Source: Ulota crispa
Lineage: Eukaryota; Streptophyta; Bryopsida; Orthotrichales; Orthotrichaceae
NCBI GenBank assembly: GCA_963920765.1
Contig: OY987246.1
Span: 6,326,501 to 6,390,500, forward strand
DNA: 64,000 bases
Direction: 5' to 3'
The position numbers were made by a program, and so were the translations under genes. Positions within the stretch are counted from its first letter, which is position 1. Each line of letters opens with the position of its first letter. Positions 33,391 to 45,500 of this stretch are shown here, piece by piece. The notes below the pieces were generated by a model. It saw only the letters and a list, made by a program, of their open reading frames with translations, ran no database searches and was not told the DNA's origin.

Positions 33391-36300
33391 TTATGTTGAA
33401 ATGACTTCAGGCAAGAGCTTCCTCACCACGTCATTTGCAAGTATATTCTTCGGGTCAAGCTCCTCACGTACCCTGAAAAATTTGTCCAAAGCATACCGAT
33501 GTCGAAGCCGCTCCTGAACCCATTCCAACGAATTCTCATCTTCAGGAACCTGCATGAATAAAATTGGCTTCTGAAATCAGATCTCCATATAATTTCGAAG
33601 TAAAAAATCCAACCTAATTCACAGTCACAGATTGAGAGACGAGCAAAGCAAATAATACTAAATAAGTTTTTCTATGTTTCATACAAACCCTTGTTCCTAA
33701 TAACAATTCCTCTATTCATACAATTGGTTGGCCTTCAGTTAGCAATTCGTGTAAACATGATGTGACTCAAAAAAGGTTATGACTACTCATCTTTCAATGA
33801 AAAATGGGGTTGGTTACTACAACTTCTAAACGTATCCAACCTCTCGTTTTGATATTGCTTGTTTTAATTTGAAAAATCGTTTGATTTTTATAAGAGATTT
33901 AGGCTTTTGTAACACTCAAAGTGATCTCTCCAGTAGGGCTCTACAGGAATCTCCTAAAAAAATACTTAAACATTTATGTTAAAAATGCTTGAGGGAAGCA
34001 AAGAAATCTCATCTGGTCGGTGTTAAGACATTACAAAATTGTGCGGATTCTTCTACCTCAATCTTGGCCCAATGTTCGTGTGCTCCATAAGTATCCCAAA
34101 TCTGGTGTTGTGCAGCCTTGCGGTACTCAAAGAAGCGCTCCGTGATAGCTTCCCTCTGCTTCTCATCAGTGGTTGGGAGGTACATGATAATACCAACCTG
34201 ATAATTGTCCAACAAACGAAACCAGTCAATGTGAGATTCATGTCTAACTTCGCAGGAAAACCAAGTCTTTTCCCCACCTGGTTTTTCTCTGTCCTTTGTG
34301 GAAATTGTGTCATTAATGTTACATGATTGGTTGAATTGATCTTAACCACAAACACTCACACCCATACCTCTCCGCTCTCGTGTAAGCAAAGTTACAAGGT
34401 TCTATAGGCGGGGATTTTATTAGCGGATTTTGCCCTTGCTTTTGTGAGCAAAGCTGCAAGGTTCTATAGGCGGGGTTTCTATTGGCAAATTTTGGAATTG
34501 GTTCCCTTGTATACATATAGAAATGATTGAAAGCTTTGACACACCCACTCTCTCTCCTATAAGCAAATTTGCGGATTCTACAGGTGGGTTTTTTATGATG
34601 AGTTTTATCCTCTCAATTGTGAGCAAAGAAGCAAGACTCTATGGGCGGGGTCTCTACTGGGGCATTTAGAGCAATATGGTCCCTTATAATTGGAAACAAA
34701 ACATACCAACGGAAAAAAAAAAAAAAATGCCCTACATGTATGAAAAATGAAATGCAGATTTTTTTGACAAGTTATGAAAATTGGCTAGAAGTTTTCCAAA
34801 GGGAGACGTTTTCTAAGATTTTTTTGGTTCAGAGTTACTTTAGGGTTTTTGATTTTTTGAGAGTATTGGCACTCACCCATGAGAAGATGCTATCATGGGA
34901 CGAAGCAAAAGCAGGGCTAAGAGGGCTCCGACTGCTGGCCGTCCACCGCTGCTCAATGGGAGATGGAGCAGGAATGCCTTCTCTCTTGATCATGCTCATG
35001 ACTTGCTCAATAAACTTCAAATCTTGCATGTCCGGGTTTTGGATTGTGCCCGTTGGGAAACACGTCTCCGACACCCACTGCTGACCTCCACAGTCAAACC
35101 CTAAAATCTCATCACTCCAACCTATTCTGGTGCCTTCACTCTTCTTCCAATACTCTGCCTCCACTTGGTTCACCTGCACAACACAAGCAATTTGTTGGTT
35201 TCCACCTTAAGAACAGCCACAAAAAAACCTAACACAATAAAAAAACCAAGTTTTTCAATAAAGCATTTGGCTTTATTCACAAAACTTTACACAACTTTCA
35301 CAACGCTTTAATCCTATCACCTGTTCTTTGAATGCATCACAAATATGGTACAACAAATCAAGGCTAATTATAAGGACACACAAGCAATAAAAAAGCTGTG
35401 TGACTGGATGAACTCTCATGCCATTCTAGAAATCTCATTTTTTTCAAATATTATCTGTCATGACCTTGGAATGAGACCACTTGTATAATGCTCATTACTG
35501 ACCATATAAGCAGCACCATGTACTAGTAGAAAGTTTGTGCTGCTCAACCACTGTGGACATGATTTTCTCGTCTAGTTAATATATGCAAAAATGAGAGGCT
35601 CACTTTGATAACATGGGCTTGATTGAGAGGGTCAAATCCAAGAAGCTTGTCACGAAGTTCGGTGAAGGAGAGAGAATTCAGCTCTTCATCAGAGAGATGT
35701 CCCAAGGGGTCTCTGCTACCAGCCCCAGTTCCACCCCACAGCCCAGACTCTACTTGTGGAGTTTTCGTTCCTTGCACTTCATGTGACTCCGGCTCATCTG
35801 ACTCCGGCCTGTCCATCAATAAACATGGATTAGAACCAACATGTAGCCATTTATTAAAACCCACGTGGCTTTAACACTTTCATCCCTAACCAGCCAAAAG
35901 TGATTGCTTCCTTATCTACAGAACTTGAAATGATCCACTTTGAAGCTTCAAGGTGACAAAATGTATCAACAGAGGATTTCAAAGCTCGGGGAAAATCCAT
36001 TTTTCTGAAGGTGTTTTTGCAGTAATATCATGCAGAACCGCGTTTCTTATGAACAAATCGGAAAGTTTTATGCACCTATTAAGGTGTAGAAAAGTGCAAG
36101 CATGAGCTCTTGCATGAGAAATCAGGAAAAACGGCAAGAAACCAACCTTGAAACCACCGTGAGAAATCATGATTTTTTTAACTCAAAAAGGGCAGATTGG
36201 GTTGAGAAGTCTACCAAACCCTTCGAACTTCCTAATAAAGGAAAAGAAATCATAGCTTTAAAAAGCGTGATTTATATTTTAAGCTTAGACACTACAGACT

Positions 36301-38959
36301 GATTAGTACACAAAAGTGGCCTCCGAAAAAGGCATTTCTTGAGGAATTGTGACAACCATAGCCAAAGAGTTAGGTGGGTGAAGTGCAAGAAAGCTACTTA
36401 CAAGTATTTTGCAGCCACTTCATTGTACAAAGATCGCGCTGGGCTCAGCCTCTCATCCACAGTATATTTAGATGATACTTCCTCAGAGAGTTGGCCTTCT
36501 TTCAGAGGATTACATCGCACCACTACTACTGTATCTGTGCTAGGGATCCACATGTAGCGTAAATGTTGGTTCTCTTGCAACCATTTCCTGCAGTCAATAT
36601 AGAAAACACATTTTATCCAGCTACTGATACAGTGGTTTGATTGAACCAACACCAAAATTAGGATGATGAGCAAAGGCGTGACAACTGAAAATGGTATTGA
36701 TAAAAAAAAACTGCTTGTTGCAATGAAAAAGGCAGTATCTTTACTTGTGGTTCCTTTTCACTTGCTTCATGTTGGTGACGGTGGTTGTCTCCAGAAGCTT
36801 GTGTGCTTGCACACACTGGAGTTCCACTTCGGCAACCACACCCAGAGCACCTAACCCACATCGAGCAAGGTAGAACAGATCTCCGTCTTTCGGCGAGAGG
36901 TCCAGAGTCCCCTTGGCAGGAGTGACCAGCTTCAAGCTCACCACCTGCTCATCCACCGGAGGCAGCTTGGCTCCCGTTCCATGAGCTCCCACCTGCCAAA
37001 CCCAAGACCACCACGGCAAACCCTAAGCATAGCATTCTCAACAGAAGCTCCCACCACATTCATCTCAAACTTCAAGGCAGAATTAGGGTTTCCAACATGC
37101 TCCAATTCTCTGATAATACACATCCTCTCACATCTACAGTTTTGAAGAAAGAAGCTCCCAACAACCAACCTACAATCCCTTCGCAAGCATTGAGAGTTGG
37201 AATCAACAAAGCTGATTACCGTGACATGCAGAGGAAGCCCCAGAAGAAAAAGAATCGCAGTGAAAAACCATGTCAAATATCCTCGCGCTACATTAGGGTT
37301 TTTCAGGGTTTAGGGTTTAGGGTTTAAGGGAAAGGATTGATAAAAAAAAAAAACCAGAACATGAAAGAAGAGAGAATCTGAAGGAAGAGGGGCGGACCTG
37401 AATGAACCCTCCGATTTGCTGCTCTCGGATGGACGCATAATTCTGGAGAGTGAGGCCATAGGGCCGCAACGCTTCCACAACTTCAGCAACGCGAGCACCC
37501 GCCTGCACGCGCACCCGCTTCGTCTCGGGATCTACGCTCAGCACCTCGTCCATCAACGCCAAGTTCACCATCCCTTCGTCGCTTAGTCCAATCCCATTCG
37601 GCGACAACCCCGACCCCACGGGCCGAATCTTCTGCCCCTGCACATGTCACCCCTTTCTCTGTTTCAAAATCTCTGGGTTTCAACAAATTTCTGTAAATTT
37701 AGCTAAAAAGTTTTACTGTTGATAATCCTAAGAAGCAAATGCGATTGCGGAACTAGATTTTCAAAGGAGATTTGTTGAGAATTGGTCAGGAAACAATGTT
37801 GTTGGTACTGAAACAACAAAAGAACCCATCCACGTTTTGATGAAACCAGAAACATGTTAGAGAGTGGATTAATAAGATAATGGTCTCCTTGCTTGGATAG
37901 ACATTCAGCAAAGTGGCAACAGTATATGGAACTGTACTGTTCCCATGTACTTCTCACAATTCACTATATAAATAAGGGAAAATTTCATGGATACCCCTGA
38001 AATCTGCCATATTTACATAGATACCCCTACTTTTTCAGAAATTACACAAATACCCTTGGACCATAATTTTCACCAAAATTTCACGCGTTTGTTTTGCTGT
38101 GCAATTTGTGCTTGTACTTTCTTCATGACCAATGTTGAAGAAGGATATGTAATGAAACAAAAAAGAAGCAACGTGCGCACAAGGAGGAAGGGAAGTGGCA
38201 TTGCACAACAAAACAAATACCTGAAGTTTTGGTGAAAATTATGGTCCAAGGGTATTCGTGTAATTTCTGAAAAAGCAGGGGTATCTATGCAAATATTGCA
38301 AACTTCAGGGGTATCCATGAAAAATTATGGTCCAAGGGTATTTTGTGCAATTTCTGAAAAAGCAGAGGTATCCATGCAAATATTGCAAACTTCAGGGGTA
38401 TCCATGAAATTTTCGCCTAACGCTGAAACAACCAAAGAATTGTGCAGAGTGCGCCCCAGATTTAGAAGCCTCAACCAAAAAAAATGCCAAAGGGAAAGCT
38501 TGCCTGCGCATGCGCCAGCTTCACGATCTGTTCAAGCTCCTGCAAGCTCTCGGGTTGCACGTACACGCGCGTCGTGGCGGAGTGCGTGCCGCTCCAGTTC
38601 GTGACGGTGTGCTCATCGGGCGGAACAAAGGGTCGCACCCGCGATCCTCGCTGCGGGTGAGGGTAATAGTAGTACGTCAAGACGGCCGACCCGCCCAAGA
38701 GCACCGCGTAACCCACGTAGCGACCATACCAGGGGAACTGCACAGGCAGTGGCGCTGCCGCAGTGGTCGCCAACCCTCTCGCTCTCGCTCTCGCTTGGAA
38801 AGTAGCAGGTGTAGGGTTTAGTGACTGACTATGACGAGATGCGAGAAACGCTTGTTGCGTTGCGAATTCGCGATGCAGAGCGGCACTCGGACCACGGCTC
38901 GAAGCTCGGACTGCATTCGCGAGTTGCAGGAACTCCTTCACGGCACGCCTGCGACCCAT
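33391..38959 (-). CDS. GLDH: L-galactono-1,4-lactone dehydrogenase (ascorbate synthesis)
   Basis: Mitochondrial inner-membrane flavoenzyme that oxidises L-galactono-1,4-lactone to ascorbate and passes electrons to cytochrome c; it also aids complex I assembly. Eight phase-consistent exons (minus strand): 38504-38959, 37398-37637, 36745-36992, 36402-36587, 35604-35808, 34877-35173, 34057-34197, 33391-33549. They give 643 residues (Arabidopsis about 610). Residues 1-63 are basic (presequence), 80-99 form a membrane segment (VGYAVLLGGSAVLTYYYY). The FAD domain has PVGSGLSPNGIGLS, with Leu where covalent-FAD oxidases have His, then VGAHGTGAKLPP. The C-terminal domain has FDCGGQQWVSE and EQRWTA, the substrate/FAD region. 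Intron 1 is GC-AG and holds a MITE. ATG at 38959 is chosen because the frame upstream offers only GTG. No coding break was seen. Confidence 0.95.
34380..34665. repeat. Diverged tandem repeat in GLDH intron 6
   Basis: Four imperfect units start near 34382, 34444, 34558 and 34618. Each has GAGCAAAG or a close form, then TTCTATAGGCGGGG or TCTACAGGTGGG. The spacing (about 62, 114 and 60 bp) suggests a two-unit block duplicated once. Non-coding. Confidence 0.6.
37296..37327 (+). repeat. Short interstitial telomere-type repeat in GLDH intron 2
   Basis: Contains GGGTTTAGGGTTTAGGG, about three TTTAGGG units of the Arabidopsis-type telomere sequence. It supports a plant origin and is too short to be a chromosome end. 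Confidence 0.7.
37976..38417. mobile_element. MITE with GGGAAAATTTCATGGATACC ends, copy 2, in GLDH intron 1
   Basis: 442-bp foldback related to 30726-31034. Its right half is duplicated: GGGGTATCCATGAAA and GCAAATATTGCAAACTTCAG each occur twice in tandem. Lies wholly within intron 1. Confidence 0.75.
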
Positions 38960-39758
38960 TATTGTAACCACAAACGCTCTACCCTAAAATCCCAATGAAC
39001 TCCACAGTCTCGGAAGAGAATTTGTTGCAGCTGTCCACGTCACTCGCCCATGCCACCGATCATTCATGAATTATTTGATGAATCAACACCGAACTACGCA
39101 GCATGGGGATGGATCACAGAATCAGAAAAGCAAAAGGCAAAAAAAGGGCATGATGGTAACAACCCGGGCACTGTGCTCATCCAACACTGACAGAAAATCC
39201 TAATTCGACTTGTCTTGCACCACCTCTCGCCACGAAGAAAACTCACACAGAGGTGGTGCTGTCCCTGGTGTTAAGTTTATCCCTCCCTGCAACATCTCTC
39301 CAAAAAAAATCTTGCAAGCATCTTGACATCATTGGTGTAATCTTCACATTCACAAAACTGTAGATTTCAAGTTCTATTAATAGCACTTTATCCCTCTTCT
39401 TTGAAAACTGTTATGCTGATTCCTTTGCAAGGCAATGTAGTGCGACATTCTTTCGAATCAGGGTGCACGTAAAGGTCGGTGCTTGCAATTGGGTTTCAAG
39501 GTCCTTGATTGGGAGAACTCGTTTTAGACCGTTTTTTCATGACGGAGACACGTGAAGCAATTCATCACACATCAGTGTTGTGATCCCACCCAGCAACACG
39601 TCAGCGAGAAACACGCGCAAGCAGAAACATCTCAGCAGCATGTTCGTCAGGAATTGCAGGATTTCGGTTACTTTTTATTAGAATTTAAACGCTGATTTTG
39701 CAAAAGTCTGTAAAGCTGGCCCAACGCAATCTCTAGAGCATGGCTTGCTTGGATCCAA
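38960..39758. other. Region between the GLDH start and the S1-like gene 3' end
   Basis: About 800 bp without a recognised coding region. It must hold the GLDH promoter and 5' UTR and the 3' UTR of the S1-like gene, since both genes run on the minus strand. No TATA box or known motif stands out. Confidence 0.5.
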
Positions 39759-40277
39759 TTAGGGTTTCAAGGGCATCCTGTGGGGGAAGAGTTGGGAGGC
39801 GTTGAGAGGAAGCCAAGGCTGGTAGAACGCCCAGACTTGCTGAGTGGTCGTGACGTTGGAGCCGTTGTAGGGGCCCTCGTTGTTGTTGTTGTTGAAGCTT
39901 TGGAGCCCCACGTAGAACCCGTCCGGCGTGACTTCGTAGTTGCAAGGGCCGGTCACAGAGCACGGCGGGCGCGTGTCGTAATAGCTGCCTTTCCATGCCT
40001 GGAACTTCTGTGTGAACGTCTTCCAGAAGAACTCGCAAGTGTAGAGTGTCATGCCGAAGATGTTGGGGTTGAATGACCACGAGTAGTTCGCCCCTGGCGC
40101 CACCGGATACGCGCCCAGATCCGAGTCCTTCGACTCGCAATGCACCAGAATGGGATCCAAGCCAGCATTCAGAATGTGCACAGAGGCTCCTGATGAGTAA
40201 TCAGCCCTCGCTGGGAGCGTCACCATAGCCATGGCCGTCACCACCACAAGCACTCGACATCCAAACCTGCACGCCAT
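39759..40277 (-). CDS. Secreted S1-type self-incompatibility-like protein
   Basis: Predicted 172-residue single-exon protein of the plant S1/SPH family: small secreted beta-sandwich proteins. Poppy S-determinants are the founding members; most others have no known function. Residues 1-25 are a signal peptide with basic start, hydrophobic core (VLVVVTAMAMVTLP) and an ARA cleavage motif before DYSS. Mature-protein signatures: VHILNAGLDPILVHCESKDSD, with LGAYPVAPG, YSWSFNPNIFGMTLYTCEF and GPCNYEVTPDGFYVGLQS. The conserved Cys, Trp, Phe and DG positions are present. ATG at 40277 is chosen because the in-frame extension upstream starts only at GTG and would mask the signal peptide. Upstream GLDH neighbour is unrelated in function. 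Confidence 0.88.
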   Translation of the reverse strand: MACRFGCRVLVVVTAMAMVTLPARADYSSGASVHILNAGLDPILVHCESKDSDLGAYPVAPGANYSWSFNPNIFGMTLYTCEFFWKTFTQKFQAWKGSYYDTRPPCSVTGPCNYEVTPDGFYVGLQSFNNNNNEGPYNGSNVTTTQQVWAFYQPWLPLNASQLFPHRMPLKP

Positions 40278-40555
40278 TGCTGCAAAACACAAGCCCCACT
40301 TCTCCCACACGTAGCATTTCTGGCTCTCACTCTAGAATTGGCTTGTGCCTTGAGAGATGTTTCTCAAATACGAGGAGCATGTGATCTCAGGCAGTGCTTC
40401 CGCGTGGGCTCTCATGCTAGCCTTCACTCTTGTTGAGCGTCGTCCTGAGTACCGTCTCTGGCATAACTGCTGCCCCCCTCCCTCTGGAAATCCACGATTA
40501 AAACAACAGCATGAGCATCATTGGAGTTTATACGGCATTTGTAGTACAGAGTATT

Positions 40556-40679
40556 GGGTATGTTCACACTTCGTGGAGTGGTAGTAGCAAAGGAAAATTA
40601 GAAGCATTTTATTTGGACACACCTTTAGTCTGCATTCATATTGCTAATATCCCTCCTAACACCAGTTGTGAACATACCC
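40556..40679. mobile_element. Tourist-like 124-bp MITE upstream of the S1-like gene
   Basis: Ends GGGTATGTTCACAC and GTTGTGAACATACCC are inverted repeats of the GGG...TGTT form seen in Tourist (PIF/Harbinger-derived) MITEs. The flanks (TATT and TAAG) do not show a clean 3-bp duplication. It lies about 280 bp upstream of the S1-like start codon. Confidence 0.55.
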
Positions 40680-41048
40680 TAAGGTCCTGAAGAAGCCGCA
40701 CTTTTCAGTAGGTCATATGGATACTCATCATTGTTCAGATTTCTGTTTTGTGCTGACCACCACATGCAATATTACGTACTGATTGAAGTTACGTAAAATT
40801 TGACCCCTTCCAAATGATATGTTTCATTTTTGAACCAGAAATCCTACGGCCTAAACCAGCTGCTGGTGAGTACGTACTGGAATCCTCTTGATGAACCCCA
40901 CCAGCTGTGTAGATCGTCATGAACATGAGTGCTCCTCCGTCGTTCGCCTCGTGAACTTCGACCGATTTGTGTGGTCGTGAAAGCTGCAGAAACAAGCCGA
41001 TGTACCTTGGAAATCAGATAAATGTTCAAACATGGGCTGTTCGTGAAC

Positions 41049-41058
41049 TATAAAAAAA
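41049..41058 (+). promoter_or_regulatory. TATA box of the LEA_3-like gene
   Basis: TATAAAAAAA lies 55 bp upstream of an in-frame ATG at 41104 and 199 bp upstream of the preferred ATG at 41248. With a start site about 30 bp downstream, either ATG could be used. Confidence 0.45.
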
Positions 41059-41247
41059 GGTATTGATCACATTCATCCACAATGCAGCACAATTATCTTC
41101 GACATGACTCCAGTAGTGGACTGCATTAGCTATTTCATGTCGGAATCCAAGAGTCACGCCCTTTCAAAGTCGAGAGTTCTGCAGGATCAAGGCGATAGAA
41201 CTCCACATGAATTTGAATTCAAAGGACGGGTCAGCGTTGGGATACAA

Positions 41248-42414
41248 ATGGCGAACAAGTGGAGGATAATAAGAAGCGCTGCGAGCCTGAAGCAGCAATG
41301 CCATAGGCTCGCGCAAACCCTAATTCGCCCATGGTTGCACTCGAAGGAACGTACTGTCAACCCTAATTGTGCGCTGCTGAGGTATGTGAACCTAAAACAG
41401 ACACCATCTGAAGTGCAACGCTTACATTAAGGTTAGGACATGCACAGGTCTTCTAAGCTTTCACAAGCTTTCAATGGTAATCAGTACAAGTTTAACCTTC
41501 TTTTTAAAGCAAATACTGAAAGTTAATGCATTTCGTACTGCGACTATGTCCAGCTATGCTAGAATGGGAGTCAGACCTCGTAGAACAGTGTCAGAATATA
41601 ACAATGTAGGCAACTGATTGAACTTGATTCTCTTCCGTTCAGTTTGGCAACACTCTGAATAGAAATTTAAACATATATCCTCATTCACACCGTAGAATCA
41701 GCAACAATATAGCAATCCTTTGAGCCTGGTTATCATAAATGCTCTGAAGCACATTTAGGGTTTGGGAAACCGGAGATCATCTGAGTAGTATAAAATTTAT
41801 GCAACGCAGAGTGACAGTGATTTGGTAACATTCCGGTGTATGATTTCAAACCATATCCTGGTTCAATAGTGGGATCAGTAAAATGTGTCGCTTCTAGAGT
41901 AGGTTGTCTTAATCCCCGTGACCCTGTTCATCATGCTCTGGAGCGCATTTTAGGGTTACAGAGACCTGAGAGTATCGGAGCATATGAAATTCATGCCATG
42001 CACCGTGACAGCGATTTTGCACGAGGCATGAGCACCAACACAAAGTCGGGGTGGCCACCGGTCGTGTCAACAAGAGGAGGGTCCGAGAAGGAGAGCGCAG
42101 GCCACGCCCAAGGCAACAAGTGGAGAAAGGACTTTCAGGAGAAGCAAGCGGACCGCGGGAAGAAGTTCGCGCAGGTGAAGGCGGCCCCGAGCATCAAGGA
42201 CGAGGACTGGTGGACACCAGACCCCATGACGGGCGTGTATGTGCCGGAGTACTACCATGGCTGCGTCACCACCGCGCCTCGCGAAACGAAAAGGAAATCC
42301 TCGGGCCTGGGCGCCTCGTACCAGCGCAGCGACACGGACCAGGACCAGAACCAGGGGCCTTGGTTTGATAACATGGAGGAGCTTCCCGACATGGAGCGAC
42401 ACAAGAAAAAATAA
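41248..42414 (+). CDS. LEA_3 / SAG21-like late-embryogenesis-abundant protein
   Basis: Two exons, 41248-41381 and 41898-42414, joined in phase (AG|A = Arg) at a CTGAG|GTATGT donor and a TTCTAG acceptor; 216 residues. The N-terminus MANKWRIIRSAASLKQQC is basic and amphipathic like a mitochondrial presequence, as in SAG21. Residues 148-166 hold DEDWWTPDPMTGVYVPEYYHG-type sequence, matching the family's tryptophan block (W-x-P-D-P-x-T-G-x-Y-x-P-E). The rest is hydrophilic and Lys/Asp-rich, as expected for a desiccation or oxidative-stress protein. At 216 residues it is longer than the usual 90-150. An in-frame ATG at 41104 could add 48 residues but would bury the presequence. The first half of the model is less certain than the second. 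Confidence 0.68.
41690..42016 (+). repeat. Tandem duplication of an intron/exon boundary in the LEA_3-like gene
   Basis: 41741-41824 (intron) and 41935-42016 (exon 2) align over more than 80 bp, sharing CTCTG-AGC-CATTT-AGGGTT and GTGACAG-GATTT. Similarity continues into the upstream AT-rich sequence. The intronic copy contains an in-frame stop in the relevant frame, so it is a decayed exon copy. Confidence 0.65.
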
Positions 42415-42439
42415 CCCACACAAGCGCCTCCGCTACCAG

Positions 42440-42510
42440 CGCGACGGGCGCGACGGGCGTGACGAGCGTGACGAGCGTGGCGAGCGTGACGGGCGTGACG
42501 GGCGCGACGT
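42440..42510 (+). repeat. 9-bp GC-rich minisatellite after the LEA_3-like stop codon
   Basis: About eight units of GCGTGACGG/GCGTGACGA begin some 25 bp after the stop codon. In another frame they would read as Arg-Asp-Gly/Glu repeats; they lie outside the modelled protein, probably in the 3' UTR. Confidence 0.75.
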
Positions 42511-45500
42511 CCCCACCGCGCTGGCTCGCTTTTCAAATCTGATAGATTCGCCATTCCTATTCCATTCGTCATTTGCACTTCATGTACCGATAATGTACAT
42601 TTGCGTTTCGAATGTACGCTGCTGGAACACGAAGGTGGAAGTGCGAGTTGGGTGATAATGGATATGTCTATATTGTGGATATGAATTTTTGTTCTAAAGT
42701 GTGCACTTTCAATGTGCGCACAAGGGTGTACATTGTAAACGTGCCCCTTAATTTTTTTGAATTGACAAAGCTTGCTTATTGTTTTTCCTCAAGGATAAAG
42801 GCGAGGGGAGATTAAAAAAACAATAGAAAGTTGGACCAAATTGGTCAAATTTGAATATCTACTAGATAAAAATTGGCGAAGTTTTCAAAGTATGTCTACT
42901 TATAATGATATGAATATATAGACAATATGTGGTGCATGCATTCAAAAATTGGTTCAAAGTGAAAAATGCAAGACTTTAGATAATGGAGCTCAAAATGTCC
43001 CTAGACACTGTTGTGGAGTAATGGCAAGATTATAAAGCTCATGCATGCATAAAACATACACACATAAAAAAGATCATTGTGGTAAGGGCCTACTCATACA
43101 TACTCACTATTGCTTGTTTATAAAATTGGATCTCTTGTTATAAAGCAAATTTTCTCTTACAATCATGATTGTGTGTTGATGTGGTTATTTTTTTCACGTG
43201 TATGCAAATTGCATGTCAAATATTGAATTTTTTTGTTTCTATTCATTATACTTTTACAAAATTTGCACTCCACCACATCATTATAAACAAACTCAAGCAT
43301 TGTTGAAAACTAGTCTCCAACTCTAGTACAGCTAACATTCAACTTTAATAGAATTGACTTTCACCTGTAAGGTAGCAACACCCATAACCATCATCTCTAA
43401 AATCTTAGAAAATCTATGAAAATGAATAGATGTAATTACAAGGATGTACAACATGTGAACACGAAACCTTAGTGTTGATAATAGGTGCATTTGCAATCGG
43501 CTCTTTAAAAATACACAACTTATTCTCACATTATCTAAATAATACATGCAAAAGTGCAAACTCATCATTTTTCTCTTGCTAATAGGATCCTATACTTTGC
43601 CAGATGTTTATTAATTATCATCATGTTCAAAACCCTTAATTTGACAATTATAGATGCTACAACCTTATTACATGCAATGCAATCACCTTACATGGAATTA
43701 GGTGAGAATTTATCTATAGGTACTCCTTACAATGTTTTATCAATTTTTAAAAGTTTTGAGCTTCAATTGCTAAATCCAAAGCAATGTAAGGTTTAAATTG
43801 ATCAACAAAAGCATTTAGAACAAACAAGTATTTTTGCAATCATATTCTAATACATTGCAAGATAAAACAATTTGGCACTTTTATTGTGAAGTGCATCTCT
43901 AGAGGATGTAGGAAGATCAATAAGAGGAACGAAAGTAATGCACATACTAAAATCCAATCTTTCAAGAAAAAGAGTTGTCATCATCACAAAAACATGAAGA
44001 TTTTTTTTTTATAACAATACATAAGGCTAAATCTTCATTAAAATTTTGTTATACACCTTGTTTACATAAATGAAAACTAATATTGTTCAAATACCGGTAA
44101 CAACCACATTGTAATACATGACATTCATTCTAAATAATAGTGGAAACCTTTGACAATGAAAGTGGCTACCCTTCAACCTACTACTAATGGCTCAAAGCTT
44201 AATGAGTTTAATGCATATGTTAGCTATCAAGACACTAAAACCCAATCTTAAAATTCATAAAAAATGATGAAATGTTGAAATAGTAGTTGTAATTGCCCAT
44301 CCATGCAATTGCATGAGAGGGGCTATTCCTAAGTTGACATATCCAAAAAGCCCATAGACGCTTATATTGACTCATCATGGAGAAGCTATAGCATATCACA
44401 CTTCTAACCAACTAAATTGTTGTAATAAGAAATACTAAAACATAACACATACACTCATTAACTCAAAAGAAAGCTTCTTTTTTGACAAGTGTCGTGCACT
44501 ATAAAAGAAATCATGTATGTTGAGGTATACATGTAGCCGTGAGAATCATGAAGCAGGTACTGCAAATGATGATGGAATAGAAGATTTGTAGAGACATCGC
44601 AAAAGCCAATTTCTTTTGCACAAAGTGATTACACACAAGCACCAAAACAATTCTTTGAGGCAATGGTCTACAGGACCATTCAAGAATATCACGTTGGGCT
44701 AAGGATACTGATCATACCAGTGTGTGTATTTGGACCCAAGCTATACAACCTCCATTTTTTTCAGGAATTTATATTTTACCACTGAGAGCTCAAATTTGAA
44801 AACTTTGAATTCATATCTGCATGCGAGGACCGAAGGTGACAGGATATACAAATCACCAACTACAAATTAGGGGCAGATTTTTACATTATACCTCGATCTA
44901 GAGAAAATTGGAGGTTGCACAGCCCGAGTTCACCTACCGGTATGATCAATATCCTGAGTGGCATGTTGGAGCCCTTTACAAAGTTTGCAAGCAGGGAAAT
45001 TAGCACCACAGGAGAGACACTTGGCAGCGTACAATGTTGCAGCGATGGTCTCTAGAGAAACCAGGCCATAATTCTTGGGAAATGAGGGCTACGTCAAAGT
45101 CACTTGGGAAAATGAATATTTGATGAGAAACATTAAAAAAAAATAGACTTCCCTGTAGAAGTTGTCACTTGGGCTGTGGCAGGGGCTTGTAGCTGCAAGT
45201 CGAACAAAATGCACAATTACTCAAATTCTCTCGTCGTAAAGAGACTACAGGGAAACTCCAATTACCCCGTGAAGAGTTGGAATCTGCACACAAGAAATTC
45301 AGTCAACCAAAAGGATTATTCTCTACAAGCAATGGCTGCAAATTCAAGCCTGAAGAGAAAAGACAACAGTCATTATATAGTACATGGGAAGGAGATTGAA
45401 AAAAAGGTAGAATTGAGCACCAAACCAAAACTTCTCTCGCAGGTATGAAAATACCAGAATTCAACTTCGAAATGCGAAGAGCCAGGCTCGTTGTTTCTAA

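Noticed and set aside
39733-40140. Open frames overlapping the S1-like gene in other frames
   Set aside because: Shadows; the S1-like frame has a signal peptide and all family signatures.
42239-42655. Open frame of 138 codons overlapping the end of the LEA_3-like gene
   Set aside because: Off-frame shadow made largely of the GCGTGACGG repeat.
45176-45448. 90-codon open frame downstream of the P5A ATPase
   Set aside because: No family resemblance, no gene context and composition like the surrounding intergenic DNA.
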